Positions 21,736 to 32,816 of a stretch of DNA of 64,000 bases are shown here, piece after piece (the stretch's first letter is position 1; every line of letters begins with the position of its first letter). Origin of the DNA: Phialocephala subalpina (Eukaryota > Ascomycota > Leotiomycetes > Helotiales > Mollisiaceae). A program made the translations under genes and the position numbers. The notes beneath the pieces are model-generated. The model was not told the DNA's origin, did not search any database, and was given only the letters and a program-made list of their open reading frames with translations. Location of the stretch: the NCBI GenBank assembly GCA_900073065.1, contig FJOG01000021.1:412828-476827 (forward strand), written 5' to 3'.

Positions 21736-23412
21736 TTAGGCTCTCAGCCTCATCTCAACCTCCCTCTCCCACCAACTCTGAAAATCCACCACGAGCTTGC
21801 CCTTCCTGGCCTCTTCCGCAGCGAACACCGCCGCGTGACTCCTGATAATCTCATCGACCCCACACCCAACATAAGTCTTCTGCGCCTCACTGACATCCTC
21901 ACCATGATTCTTAACCCAATCAATCGCCAGCACAAACTGCCTCGACAATCCATGATCCCCGTCCCCATGTCCACCATCTTTCGGAACAGAAGGATAATGT
22001 ACTTTCTTCTCTCCCGTTCTAAAGTCTTGTACTGTAATCGAGTCTGAATCTGCGTAAATCTCGCCATTGATACCGTAAATGTTCGTAAACCGTTGGCATA
22101 TTTTCTGCGAAAAGGCGACCATGTGTAACGTCGCCGTCTTCGCTCCTCGTCCCGTCAAAGCTTGCAGAGGCGTCTCGTCTTCCAGCGCGATTGGATCGTT
22201 ATCCCAAGTCAACGTGACGGTCTGATTATCACAAACGTCGTTATCAGCTTCATACACGCACCTCCCGAACCAATTTCTGCTGCTAACTTCCGCAGCCGGA
22301 GTCGAGGAGTCGTAATCTTCTGCAAGCCTAGCAAGGAGAGCTTTCTCACCAGCTTTCTCACCACCAGCTGCAATGCAGTCTTCGATTTCTGGAAGTACGA
22401 TGCTGACGAAATGTTCTTGACGGCTTCCCATTTGGGGTCCGACGTAGATTCTCTTGGCTGAGAACTGGCATGATGGTTCGTAGGCGCAGGATAGGCAGTT
22501 TGTGGCATTGCCTGCTTCTGTGGGCTTTCGACCTTTGTGAAATAGTTGTAGGGAGCCGGCAGAGCTGATTGAGCTTGGTAAGTGGGCGGGTTTTGAGGAG
22601 CCGGGGGGTGGGGAGGAGAGAAGCCAAAGAAGGATATCCATGTCATGGCATGACTTGGCTAGTAAACTCGGCGCAGAGGTCTTTTCTTTCCTCCAGTTTC
22701 CTCTGTTTCTATCAGTGCATTTCACATTTCAGGCTGGGAAATTGGAGATATACCTGACATAACTATGCGTAAAGTGCCACCAACCAACTGGCTCCGTATG
22801 ATTCACACTCATCACATCACCAATTACTTTATCCTCCAGCAGCAGCTTCCGCAAAAGCATATTATGCGGGCTATACCTCAAAACATGCCCAATCGAAAAG
22901 ATCTTCTTCTGCTTCGCATCCGGACCAGAAAGCAGAGATCGGTAGATAGCAACACAATCATCCAAACTCGTAGCAAGCGGTTTCTCACACATAATATGCA
23001 ATCCCAACGGCGCCAAACCCAACACAACCTCTAAATGCATCTGATCCTGCACACAAACAAAAACTCCATCAACACCCTCTATCACATCCTCTCCCCTCTT
23101 CTCTTTCTCCCTCCTCTGAAGTTCCCATGCAACGAATTCTTTCCAATCTTTGAATTCTTGCCCCTCACTAGGAGTGGATTTCCCCCAAATGTATTTCCGT
23201 CCGAGTAAGCGACGCTTAACTTCGATGGGCTCTACGATTGAGACCAGGATCCCGTTCGTGGATTCCTGGATTGCGTTTGCGTAGGCGTTTCCGCGGTTTC
23301 CGGCTCCGATGATGAGGAGGCGGGGTGGTGAGGTGGAGAATGAGGGACGTTCTGGGGCGGGGAGACGGACGATTTCGACGTCTGCGTCGTCGATTTGGGC
23401 GTGGGGTACCAT
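21736..23412 (-). CDS. Gfo/Idh/MocA-family NAD(P)-dependent oxidoreductase
   Basis: Two exons, 22754-23412 and 21736-22702, join across a 51-nt intron (GTATAT...CAG) to give 541 residues. Residues 31-41 hold a Rossmann start, RLLIIGAGNRG. Further on are the family's M-C-E-K-P-L-A-T motif (about residue 145), with the conserved E-K-P Lys, and a catalytic-type S-C-H-D-M-D-I-L segment soon after the exon junction. The C-terminal domain contains several Cys (CLSCAYEPSC) and extends beyond the usual 350-400 residues. Related fungal proteins are often labelled StrI-like or inositol 2-dehydrogenase-like, but the sugar or polyol substrate cannot be deduced. No signal peptide, so cytosolic. It is convergent with the APH-like gene. 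Confidence 0.85.
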
Positions 23413-24120
23413 TTTGGGGGTATTTTGAGTTCTGTTTTGAAAGTCAAGAGAGTGATGATGTGACCTGCGAGCGAAGTCGAAGAAGTGAAATGACGATGTA
23501 AGGACTCAGAGTCGTGGCATTCAGCCTCGGCGAAGCATGACTGTTGGTGAGATGAGGATGTAACGTCACAAGGACGGAGCCTCTCGTATATGGCGCTGTT
23601 GATGGAGTTCTGAAACACGGCGAACTCTATTCAAGCTCCCCCTTTTCTAAGGTGGATTACCGGACCATTTGGTGGGGTTAGGCATGATCGGAAATGCCGC
23701 CGTGTCCATTGGCTGCTAAAGAGATTCATCCCACTTTTGGTCCATTAGACTCGTGCACCCCAAAGCTGGCCACAATCATGACTCGTACAGCGAGGAGTTC
23801 GTCTAGAATTCTTTGCTCTGATTGCAGGATTTCTCCTTGTACGAAAGTTTCAAGGAAGCAACAATCTGATCTGATCACAAGCAACGATGCTTCGTGCTTC
23901 GAAGTCATTGTTTCTCGTATTTATTTTTACCTTGGAAACGTCAAGATTAGAGGTGCGCGAGCACATTGCACCACTCTTTATACTGTAGTTCAAGAGTCTT
24001 AGACACAGGCGTACCCCGAACTCCAACAGCATACATCCTTTTGTTTTCTGCCCAAATATTTTCCCTGATGCCATCCCTCCATTCGTTGCAGTGAGAGATA
24101 ATCATGGATTTTCAAGTCCC
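23413..24120. other. Intergenic
   Basis: Promoter region of the oxidoreductase gene and 3' flank of GNA1. Short frames on both strands lack recognisable features. Confidence 0.4.
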
Positions 24121-24702
24121 TCAACCTCTTTCATACGCAAGCATCGCCTCTTCATAATATTGCTTCATCGTTCTTCCCCCCTTCTCAAATCCACACTTGA
24201 CATAGAACGGTTCATTCTCCTCACTGCAACCAAGGATGCTCTTGTAGCAGCCTACATTCTTTGCCAAGGAGCTAAGAGCCTGGATCATCTTCAATCCAAG
24301 CTTCTTTCCTTGATGCTCTTTCCGAATAGCAATCTCTTCAATATGTGCAATATTCCCAAGATTGTGAATACTGCAATAATCATTAATGGGAGTCGAATTC
24401 TTGGGGAGGTCAACTCACAATTTTCTCTCGACTACTATCGTTCCGGTCCCAACAATCTGATTCTGATGTTCAATGACCAAGAAATAATGAATTCCTTCCC
24501 CCTTCGTTTTCATCCAATCATACCGCTCGTTGAACTGTTCTTCAGAAACATCTCCGGTCGATGTTAAGACTTGGATGCATTCGAAGAATCCTTTGTGATA
24601 ATCTTCCTGCTCGAGAGGTCGGATTTGGTATGATTCGGGAAAAGCAGATGCAACTTTTGGTGATATTAGGTCTGGCGAAAAGAGGCCTTTTGGAGTTGCC
24701 AT
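24121..24702 (-). CDS. GNA1: Glucosamine 6-phosphate N-acetyltransferase
   Basis: Exons 24419-24702 and 24121-24370 join in phase across a 48-nt intron to give 177 residues, close to the yeast enzyme's length. It is a GNAT-fold protein: YQIRPLEQEDYHKGFFECI near the start, VIEHQNQIVGTGTIVVERKF in the central strands, then IHNLGNIAHIEEIAI and the acetyl-CoA pyrophosphate loop RKEHQGKKLG, and near the C-terminus CSEENEPFYVKCGFEKGG, typical of GNA1. It acetylates GlcN-6-P to GlcNAc-6-P on the route to UDP-GlcNAc for chitin, N-glycans and GPI anchors, in the cytosol. The start at 24702 was chosen because MATPKGLFSPDLI matches family N-termini; an in-frame Met lies upstream at 24918 but lengthens the protein atypically. 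Confidence 0.93.
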
Positions 24703-25476
24703 GATATCGACTGTAAGTGGAGAGATATGCAGAACCGGAAAGACGAGATGTGACTGGCGAGAGCTCCCCAAAGGAATGGAATCACTTACGCAGGTCCAGC
24801 TGGGCAGCCCCTTTCTCACTCCAAACTCAAGAATGAGACCACTGAACCTGAGTGGTTCGTGTTTCTGGTAATCCAAAAGTGGGAGCCGAAAACTGGGTGG
24901 TTGGTTCGGCGATGTCAAAGTTCTTACGAGTTAGGGCAGGAGATCACCGGCCGGTGTTTCCGGGAATCTTCGGGCGGGGTAAGGTTAATCGAGAACTAAC
25001 CTCACAGTTCTCCACCTTTCAGCAGGATCACCCAATTTCTCCCTGAAAACGTCGACCAAAACGTCCCAAGGCAGGTCGATCATCTTGACGATGCAGCTGT
25101 CAAATCCAAGTCGATATCGGATCGCCCATCCTGAGAACGTCTCGAGATATGGGCTTTTCTGGGAACCCGACAGCTTGGTCGGGGCATTTACGATACCGAG
25201 GATGAAATTAAATCTAATTTCGAATATGGAGCACATGCCACATAGCAACGTTGCAAAAGCTTGCTTCAAAGCTTAAGATAAGATAAGATATGCTCTTGCT
25301 TATCGTTAAACCTAATTGATCTGTTGGTCGCCACTCTTGGCTATCATGGGCCCTGGTCCAGAGCACGAGGACCCCGCAGCTTGTCGAACTTATTTAGGAC
25401 GATATCCCTAACTTTCTGGGCATCAAACCTCGCATCGACTTTCTTTACAATTTCGACGACGACACGGTCAGCAACC
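24703..25476. other. Divergent promoter region, GNA1 / sugar transporter
   Basis: The only frames are an upstream extension of GNA1 and a 94-codon minus frame (24985-25269) of unknown status. A GATA-motif cluster lies at 25277-25304. Confidence 0.5.
25277..25304. promoter_or_regulatory. GATA-factor site cluster
   Basis: Three GATA cores at 25277, 25282 and 25287 (AAGATAAGATAAGATA) and an inverted TATC at 25301, about 170-200 bp before the transporter ATG. Clustered HGATAR sites are the usual targets of fungal GATA factors of nitrogen, iron or light control. Occupancy is inferred. Confidence 0.5.
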
Positions 25477-27220
25477 ATGGGAGTCAACGACGATGTCACC
25501 CCGAGCGGGCAGGTTCACGAGACACGAGGCGACATGAATAAAGGAGGTCTCCTTGAAATTGACGCTACTCGTGAAATCACGACCGCCGAACACGACCTCG
25601 GCTTCTGGGCTGCGGTGAAGCAATATCCAACTGCAGTTTTCTGGGCTATGTTCTTCTGCATCGCTGTCATTATGGCGGGGTTCGATGCACAGCTCGTGAC
25701 TTCCTTCTACGCACTTCCAGCATTCCAGCAGCGATTCGGGAATCAGTACAATGGAGAATGGGAGATTTCTGCGCCATGGCAAACTGGTCTTGGAATGGGA
25801 AATCCTATTGGACAAGTTCTTGGAGCTCTTGCTTGTGGATGGCCTCTTGAGAAGCTCGGACGTAAGCTCACTCTGGCGATCTGTTGTGTCTGGTCGATTT
25901 GCTTCGTGTTTGTCCAGTTTTTCTCGACTTCAATTGGAATGCTGTGTGCGGGTGAGATCTTGGGAGGCCTGGCTTATGGATTTTATGTTGTCATTGCACC
26001 GACATACGCCTCTGAGATTTGTCCGCTGGCTCTTCGTGGTGTTCTCACTGCGTCCGTCAACTTGGCCTTCGTCATTGGTCAATTCATCGCTCAAGGATGT
26101 GCCGCTGGTCTTGAAAGTCGACTGGATGAGTGGGCCTACAAGGCACCGTTTGTATGCGAACATCCCCCATCTCGAGGACCAGAGCTAACTCAGATCACAG
26201 GCAATTCAATGGGTGTGGCCAGTTATCCTACTTGCTGGCTTGCCATTCGCACCTGAATCTCCTTACTGGCTGATACGAAAGAACCGAAAAGACGATGCCA
26301 GAAAGTCACTTGAGAAACTCTCATCCTCAAAGCACCGCCCTGACATCGAAGGTGTCTTGGTCATGATCGAGCAGACTGATTTGCTTGAACAAGAGCTTGA
26401 ATCCACGACAACCTATTTTGATTGTTTCAAGGGTGCCAATCTTGCCAGGACTGAGATCTCGATCATGGTATACCTGATACAGGTCATTGGGGGAAATCCA
26501 CTCATTGGTTACGCCAACTTCTTTTTCGAGCAAGCTGGCCTCAATTCGGCGGATGCTTTTAACAGTGAGTATTCCTTAAAACGTAGATAGAACACTACTA
26601 ACAACCAACAGTGGGAGTAGGCAACACGGCCTTGGGTTTCGTCGGTACCTGTCTATCCTGGCCATTGATGTCATACGTATGTTCAAGTCCCCATTCCCTT
26701 GATCTCTCGCTGACAATTCCAGTTCGGTCGTCGAACAATCTACAACTCCGGCATGGTCTTCATGACCATCCTCCTCTTCATTATCGGCTTCCTCGACTTC
26801 GGCCGCAGCCACTCCGGCGCAGTCTGGGCCCAAGCAACACTCATGGACATATGGACCTTCACCTACCAAATGACCGTCGGCCCCATCTGCTTCGTCATCA
26901 TCTCCGAGATCTCCTCTACTCGTCTCCGTGGTCGTACCATTGCCATTACCACAGCTGTTCAAGCAGGTGCATCCATCATCTTTACCGTCGCGATGCCGTA
27001 CATGCTGAACAGCGATCAAGCGAATTGGCGTGGCAAAGCTGGATTCTTGTTTGGTGCTATTAGTTTGATTTGTTTGATTTGGTGCTGGTTTAGGATTCCA
27101 GAGAGTAAGGGGAGGACGTTCGAGGAGTTGGATATTTTGTTTGAGAGGAAGGTGCCAGCGAGGAAGTTTAAGGATTATGATTTGTTGCAGGAACATGATA
27201 CTGCTCATTTGTCTTCCTAG
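25477..27220 (+). CDS. MFS sugar transporter (alpha-glucoside permease-like)
   Basis: Exons 25477-26151, 26201-26564, 26612-26676 and 26723-27220 join in phase (introns 50, 47, 46 nt) to give 533 residues. Family marks in order: helix 1 with AVIMAGFDAQLVTSFYALPAFQ, the loop 2-3 motif PLEKLGRKLT, helices 4-5 with GLAYGFYVVIAPTYASEICP and LRGVLTA, the PESPYWLIRK signature opening the central loop, FGRRTIY after helix 8, and the C-terminal PESKGRTFEELDILFE. This is the 12-helix sugar porter family; the N-terminal VxxxAxxFxW pattern and PESKGRTFEELD fit maltose/alpha-glucoside permeases better than hexose carriers, but the substrate is not certain. It sits in the plasma membrane. The start at 25477 was chosen over the in-frame upstream Met at 25324, which adds an atypical extension. 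Confidence 0.9.
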
Positions 27221-28410
27221 GAGCTGTCATAGTCGGATTGAGGTTGGGCGTATGGTTTGAGAACAATGTACAGCACGTAGTCGATGATTTAGTGTACAAT
27301 TCTGATGCCGGGTTCAAGAATGCTCGCAAACGAAGTCACTTTAAAATCCAAGCCACGCCAGTTTTAGTACTCGTTCCAAATTCTCATATGTTGAGACTTA
27401 CCAATCCTTTTTATACAGTGAGTATCCTTCATTGTCCCACAGTCTTCCAACAAGAAGTGTTGGGCCAGTGAGCCTGCACCCGCTCCCCTAAACGCTCAAG
27501 TGAGCCTTAGACCGATCATCACCACACTTAACCCTGCACTTCAACGTCCTCAACCTCGCCGTCTCAAATCGCTTCTCAAAGAACGATCAAGTGAAAGGGA
27601 GACAACAGAGTTCCGCTGCTTCTATTGTTGTCTTCGTGAAACTGATGTAGTCGTTTCTTTCTTTACTTAGAATTCCGTCGCTGTAATTTGGAGCGTAGCG
27701 GGGTCCGAAGCGCGCGACTTCGAGAAGTCAACACGCAGCACTCGAACTTCATAGCTATCAATTAGGCACATATCAGCTCATTCATCAGCTTTCAATTGAT
27801 GCAGCGATGCGCCTATATTCCTTTTTGCGTGGCCGCTAGACATGGTCGAGACACACTCGTGCAAGACGCTGTAATTCAGCGATCGAGACCCTAAAGTTGT
27901 AGCACAGTGTGTCCTGAAACTCCAGCGGGAGTCGCTGAAATGTAGTACCGAAGGCCCCAAAGATAACTCATGACTCAAAAGGAAGAGTACATTAATTCTT
28001 GTCTCATTTGGCCCAAATTAGTTCTTGTCAAAAAACTTCCCGAATATAATCCTGTTAAAAGATCGCTCACGTCTGGGTACCTGCAATTTTGAGGTTGCTA
28101 TGAAAACAGTCACGTGATGGCCAGCCAAAACTTCGTCCAAATCTGCTCATTCTTGATTGAAGGAGAATAGTTTGGACTGAGCTCAAAAGACCCTCCAAAG
28201 ATACCTTTACCCATCAGTTGAGTCTGTTCAAAAACAGATTTGGCTGAGATCACGACTCTGTACTATTCCATTTATAGGATAGTCGAAATGCACAACCGAC
28301 GCGAGACATCCTCGCGTCTTCTTCTCCTCTTTCTTCTTCACCACCCTATCAGCCAAATCTTAACCCCTCCAATCAAACTCTAGACTATCTAGAACGGACC
28401 GGAAAGCAAA
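27221..28410. other. Intergenic, no convincing gene
   Basis: About 1.2 kb between the transporter and the HMG-box gene. It contains a CACGTG at about 28111 and pyrimidine-rich leader sequence before 28411. No supported frame. Confidence 0.5.
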
Positions 28411-29514
28411 ATGGACGAGAACGACGAAGGCGACATTGATCAGGACGCGATACACGCAGGCTTCAGGGCACAAATTGAGGCGCGTCGCCAACAACGTTTC
28501 GGACCTCCAATCACTGTCAAAATCCCCCAGGGATTGTACACCAAGGCTCAAGATCACCAAGATGAGCTCACGCAGGAGGAGCGAGAGCTTTTGCTCAGTC
28601 GAGGAGATGTTATTGGAAAAGCACTTGCGCAACCATCCTCATTGTCCGATGCAGAGCGCAACGATGTCAAGGGGCTCCCCTCTCCTGATGTTGTACGGGC
28701 TAACATCGAGCGCGCAACAAATGGGAAGATGAGCACTGTTGATGAGATTCTTTCTAAAGCTCGACTCGATGTTCGGAGCCTGAGCAAAGATGAAATAGAT
28801 CTCATCGCGAATAATTTCCACGAAAGCTCGTCTGGTTTCATGAGCAATTATAACGATGCACCTGGTGCCAAGGAAGCCAGAAACCTGCTGACGCCTGCTA
28901 TGGAGAGCGAAGCAATGATGGCGGTGATTAAGCAGCAGATTATAGGCCCCAGGACCAGTTGGGACGCATTTATTATCAAGGAAAAAGATGCCCAAGAGCA
29001 GCGCCGTATCGCAGAAGCAGCTCGAATGGAGGACTTCAATAAAGTGAACGGACAGCACAATGTTCTCATGGAGAAAAGGATGGAGCTCCAAAAACAGCGG
29101 GAAGCACTTGGAGAGCATGATTTTGGGGTTCGACTAGGTCGTCTCAATGCTGAGATAGATGAAAACCTTCAGAGCAGTAAGCATAAGCTACCCCAGTACC
29201 CATCTTACAGCGAAGCTTTTGGTGGTGGAACCTCCCAAGCTCCTGGTACCTCGCCAAGCTCAGCAAGTTCGCGACGTTCTACAACACGCCCTTTTCGCGC
29301 GGCTCCGTACCCTCCTGTTCCAGGGCCAGCTAGTAGACGCTTGAACTCGGCTTACATGGTTTACGCCGACGAGCAGCGGGAGAAAGTTCGAGAAGAAAAT
29401 CCAGGCATCTCCCTCGGACGCGTTGGAAAGTTGATGGGCGAGCAATGGGCAGTCATGAGTGAGATGGAGCGGGCACCTTACGAAACAAGAGCTGCTGCCC
29501 AAAACGAGGACTGA
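28411..29514 (+). CDS. HMG-box protein with long novel N-terminal region
   Basis: A single frame of 367 residues. Residues about 309-367 form an NHP6/HMGB-like box: [19 protein letters not shown], then [20 protein letters not shown] and [12 protein letters not shown]. Such boxes bend DNA without much sequence preference. The frame stops about ten residues short of a full box, inside helix 3. The first 300 residues are acidic and helical, with coiled-coil-like stretches (about 190-245, rich in Glu, Lys, Gln and Arg) and a Ser/Pro-rich linker before the box. No other domain is recognised. A nuclear role in chromatin is inferred. The start follows a pyrimidine-rich leader; MDENDEGD is the first ATG of the frame. 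The 3' end is convergent with a short minus-strand frame. Confidence 0.8.
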   Translation: MDENDEGDIDQDAIHAGFRAQIEARRQQRFGPPITVKIPQGLYTKAQDHQDELTQEERELLLSRGDVIGKALAQPSSLSDAERNDVKGLPSPDVVRANIERATNGKMSTVDEILSKARLDVRSLSKDEIDLIANNFHESSSGFMSNYNDAPGAKEARNLLTPAMESEAMMAVIKQQIIGPRTSWDAFIIKEKDAQEQRRIAEAARMEDFNKVNGQHNVLMEKRMELQKQREALGEHDFGVRLGRLNAEIDENLQSSKHKLPQYPSYSEAFGGGTSQAPGTSPSSASSRRSTTRPFRAAPYPPVPGPASRRLNSAYMVYADEQREKVREENPGISLGRVGKLMGEQWAVMSEMERAPYETRAAAQNED

Positions 29515-29883
29515 GTCCGAGTCAGAGAAGGAGAATATCGAAGGTCTCCAAACGTTTCCGCGTTGTTGCTTTATTTTCTCCGATATTGATCTTCTTCTCT
29601 TACATCGACGAAAGCCATAATCTACCCCGTCGTCGTTCTCATCTGTCGGAAACACAGGATCAGAACTCCGCCAGTACAAACAAGGAGGAATGTCTTCGTC
29701 CTCGCCAGTGGCATCATTCATAGCCTCTGGAGTATCGAGTGTTTCCTGAATCATGGCTGTTTGGAGAGGGGATGCCAAATTGGACCTCGAGACTCCAGTC
29801 GGCAATTGCACAATCCTCGTAGCAACCATGTTGTTATAGCTCGATGCTAGCTGCCAGGGTCTGTCCTTTGCTGCTGGCCCCAT
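29515..29883 (-). CDS. Possible small hypothetical protein
   Basis: A minus frame opens at the ATG at 29883 and reads about 115 residues of coding-like composition (acidic DEDIPPCLYW, then a basic RRCKRRR cluster) before running antisense through the HMG-box gene to 29260. An intron or earlier end near 29540 would be needed for a sensible protein, and none was identified. Function unknown; it could be spurious. Confidence 0.3.
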
Positions 29884-30096
29884 CTGCTAACATGTTATAG
29901 GCGTCTGTGATAGCGACATTGTGTGCAACGCCGTGGTCGACGATGCGTTTCTGATGCTGCCAAGACGTGTGGTGGACCAAGCAGGCTCAGTATTGCAGAT
30001 CACTCAACATATGGCAAGTGGTTACGATTCAAACGAGTGTCCCTTCCATTTGTTGTTACACATCATATCTTCCTAATGCCCCACTCATTCACGATC
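29884..30096. other. Short intergenic gap
   Basis: Contains only an 87-codon plus frame running antisense into the SDR gene's 3' end. Nothing supported. Confidence 0.4.
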
Positions 30097-30911
30097 CTAC
30101 TTTGGAAAGGGAACTCTAGATATCTCCTCACATATTCTCAGAAACTCCTCTTGCACGTTCTCATCCTTCGCAGCGGGATGCAATGAGTTCCTTCTCTCGC
30201 TTGAGTGATACTTTCCTGTTCCGATTTCTTTTGGATCGCCTCCTCCAAGCTTGATTGGTAGCTCAGCACCTTTCTTCACAGAACCAGGAGCACCCGAGCC
30301 ACCCATCTTCGTTCGCACCCAACCTGGCGAGAGAGAGTTGCTTGTTACATCAGGCCAATGCCTCGCAACTGCAAAACTCAACAGAACGTTCATGAGCCTT
30401 CCTTTCGTCAGTCCATATTCACAGAAGCAAGGAAGAGGACCCACTTCGAATCACTATATGCCTGAATCCCACTCCACCTCTTCTCCTTCCACCCCACATC
30501 CCTCAATGTCGCATCTCCACCAGTATGCAACCCACTACTAACGTACACCAAATTCCCCGGCCTCTCCATCAAACAGGTCAAAATATACGGCGCCAAAGCA
30601 TTCACTGCGAACACGTGACTGAGTCCATCTTCCGTCTTCTTCAACCCCTCTCCGTACCCAACTCCAGCGTTATGGATCACTGTATCGAATTTTCCCGTTT
30701 TGTTAGCCTCGGCTGCGAGATTCTTGGTTTGGGAGATGGATGAGAGATCTGCGATCAAGACTCCTTCGGCGCCGGGACAGGCTGTTTCAGCGTCTTTCGC
30801 GCGTTGGGCGCTGCGGGCGTGGAGAGTTACGGAGTGGCCTTTTTTGATGAGGGCTTGGGCCGTGACGAGTCCGAGACCATCTGAGGAGCCGGTGATGAAT
30901 ATTCGTGCCAT
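30097..30911 (-). CDS. Short-chain dehydrogenase/reductase
   Basis: Exons 30445-30911 and 30097-30397 join across a 47-nt intron (GTGGGT...AAG) to give 255 residues, a normal classical SDR length. Residues 5-14 are the cofactor motif FITGSSDGLG; an N-A-G motif follows in VIHNAGVGYG; the active site is LVYVSS with catalytic Ser, then Y152-SDS-K156 completed across the exon junction. LSPGWVRTKMGG is the typical post-catalytic loop. Arg at positions 33 and 37 after strand 2 suggests NADP(H) preference. No signal or membrane segment, so soluble and cytosolic. Substrate unknown. Confidence 0.88.
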
Positions 30912-31514
30912 TTCTCTCGATGTTGTAGGAATGTTTGATTGATGTTATGTCTTCATTCTTGGGGGGTTCGAAGTGATGATGATATAGATTGTTCGTCGGG
31001 TTTACTGATCTTAAGTCCGAGAAGCCTCGGAGGCAAGAGCGATGTGCTGCAATGGGTATCGAAGACGAAATTATGATTTATAAACAACTTTGAAGATATC
31101 CTCAGGACAGACAATAAGGGTCAATGTCACACAAGACTGAAGGAACAAAGACTGGAATGCTGGAAGGAGCGGGACTCGGACATAAGAACATTCAGGGGCT
31201 CGGTTAAATGTATTAATCCGCGGAGTGGCGACTCGCTGGACTGCAGATATGGAATAGAATACCCGATCTTTGAGTAAATTTTTGGGATTCAAAATCACTT
31301 ATTATGTTTCCTTCAATTCGTGTCTTGAGAAAATCCATTAATTGCAAAGGACCAGGTTACTGTATTCAGGTCGATCGTCATTCAACGTTAGCAGCAGAAG
31401 TTGGCGCCCAGAACAAGGACCCTTTCCTCCGTCCAGATCAAGGCTTTTTGGCATTGATCATACCCCGAAACCTGTCAATATACCTCCATGCTCCTACTGA
31501 ACGATGACGTCTCT
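30912..31514. other. Intergenic
   Basis: Promoter of the SDR gene and 3' flank of the next minus-strand gene. Short frames only. Confidence 0.4.
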
Positions 31515-32271
31515 TCACATGAAAGCACCTCGCAAGTTGCGAGCAAAGCCCTTGCCAAAGTCCGTCTTGTCGTCCCGTTTCGGCTTTTTATCCTTGATTT
31601 TGGCATCCTTCTCAGCTACATATCTCCAGTCAGCTTGTATACTACGAGGAGACGTTGGACCTACCATCAGCACTGTTAGGATCCTCCTTCTCCGTGGTGG
31701 GCGCAACACTGCTCGGGTCGAAGTAGTTGGCAGTCATCATCTTAGCATCGCTGTTCTTCAGCTGATCCCATACAGCATTTCCCTTCGCCATATTCTTCTC
31801 AACGAACTCCTTCGGAGCACCTGTGGGGATACCAGCGACACCACCTTCTGTCTCGACAGCGCTAAATCCGTCCGGTCCATCTTCAGATATGGTGATCGTC
31901 TTCGCCACACTCCCATCCTTATTCATAACCTGCATCGTAGTCGGCGGAACATAGACACCCCTCACCTGCGCATCACCCTTGAACATCTTCCACAACGGCT
32001 CAGAAGCTTGGGTGATGGCGAAGACGTCAAGAAGGTCGGGCATCTGATCACCGGGATACTTCTTGCGGATGGCGATGAACGATTTGCGGCAGGTCTTGAC
32101 CATGTCTTTTTGTGAAGGATTGAGGTGGGAGGAGGAGATTAGAATGTTCATCATTTCGACGACTGGAGTTGAGGCGGTGATAGTGTTCTTGAAGGCGCCG
32201 TTTTTGAAGTTTTGTTGGTGGACGCCTTTCAGGATGCTGTCGCGGAATGCGTCGTAGAATTTGAGAGGCAT
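31515..32271 (-). CDS. Hypothetical protein, two exons
   Basis: Exons 31665-32271 and 31515-31615 join across a 49-nt intron (GTAGGT...TGTAG) to give 235 residues. The product is soluble, with no signal peptide. It has a helical N-terminal region (FRDSILKGVHQQNFKNGAF and following), a middle part with PPTTMQVMNKDG, and a strongly basic C-terminus (KDKKPKRDDK) ending LRGAFM. No family is recognised. Even composition and the clean phase-1 intron support a real gene. The basic tail could bind nucleic acid or membrane lipid, but this is only inference. Confidence 0.7.
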
Positions 32272-32816
32272 ATTGAAAGTCGGTCTCGTTGGTCGACGGA
32301 GAGAAGGTGATCGATGAGAGTGACCGATGAAGAAGATCGATGAAGAGACGATGACGAGTTGCTATCTATTTGCTAGGCACTGGTCGCGAATTTGTAGATC
32401 GGGCTGTGAAAGGTTGGTCGGCAAAGAACTTTGGAAGAGCGGTGGTGCCTTGGACGTTGCCCAGAGTCGAAGATGAGCGCAAAGAACAAAGATACAGGTT
32501 GGGCAGGAAGAATCCTTTCTTGCCTGGTTCCCTGGATATTCAACAGAGGTCAAAGTGCAAGCAGATTAGTGAAGACTGGTATTTTCCAGCCACCACTTTC
32601 GTGCAAATTGTTGATCGTATTTCTTTATGCACTGTTCTCGCGATTCGATTCACCTACAAACCCTTTTATTCACATTCTTCGCTGCGCTACTCTTGTGCTT
32701 TCGCCTGTACCCACTCTCTGATGGAAGAAGGGTAGCGGTAGAGGTGGCGAGGTAAAGTCCACAACCCCATCTGCCACATTCGGAGGGCGCCCGCCCTTCA
32801 CCACCTGAAAGTCGAT
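32272..32816. other. Intergenic
   Basis: About 545 bp between the hypothetical gene and the reductase 3' end. Overlapping short plus frames show no domain. Confidence 0.4.
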
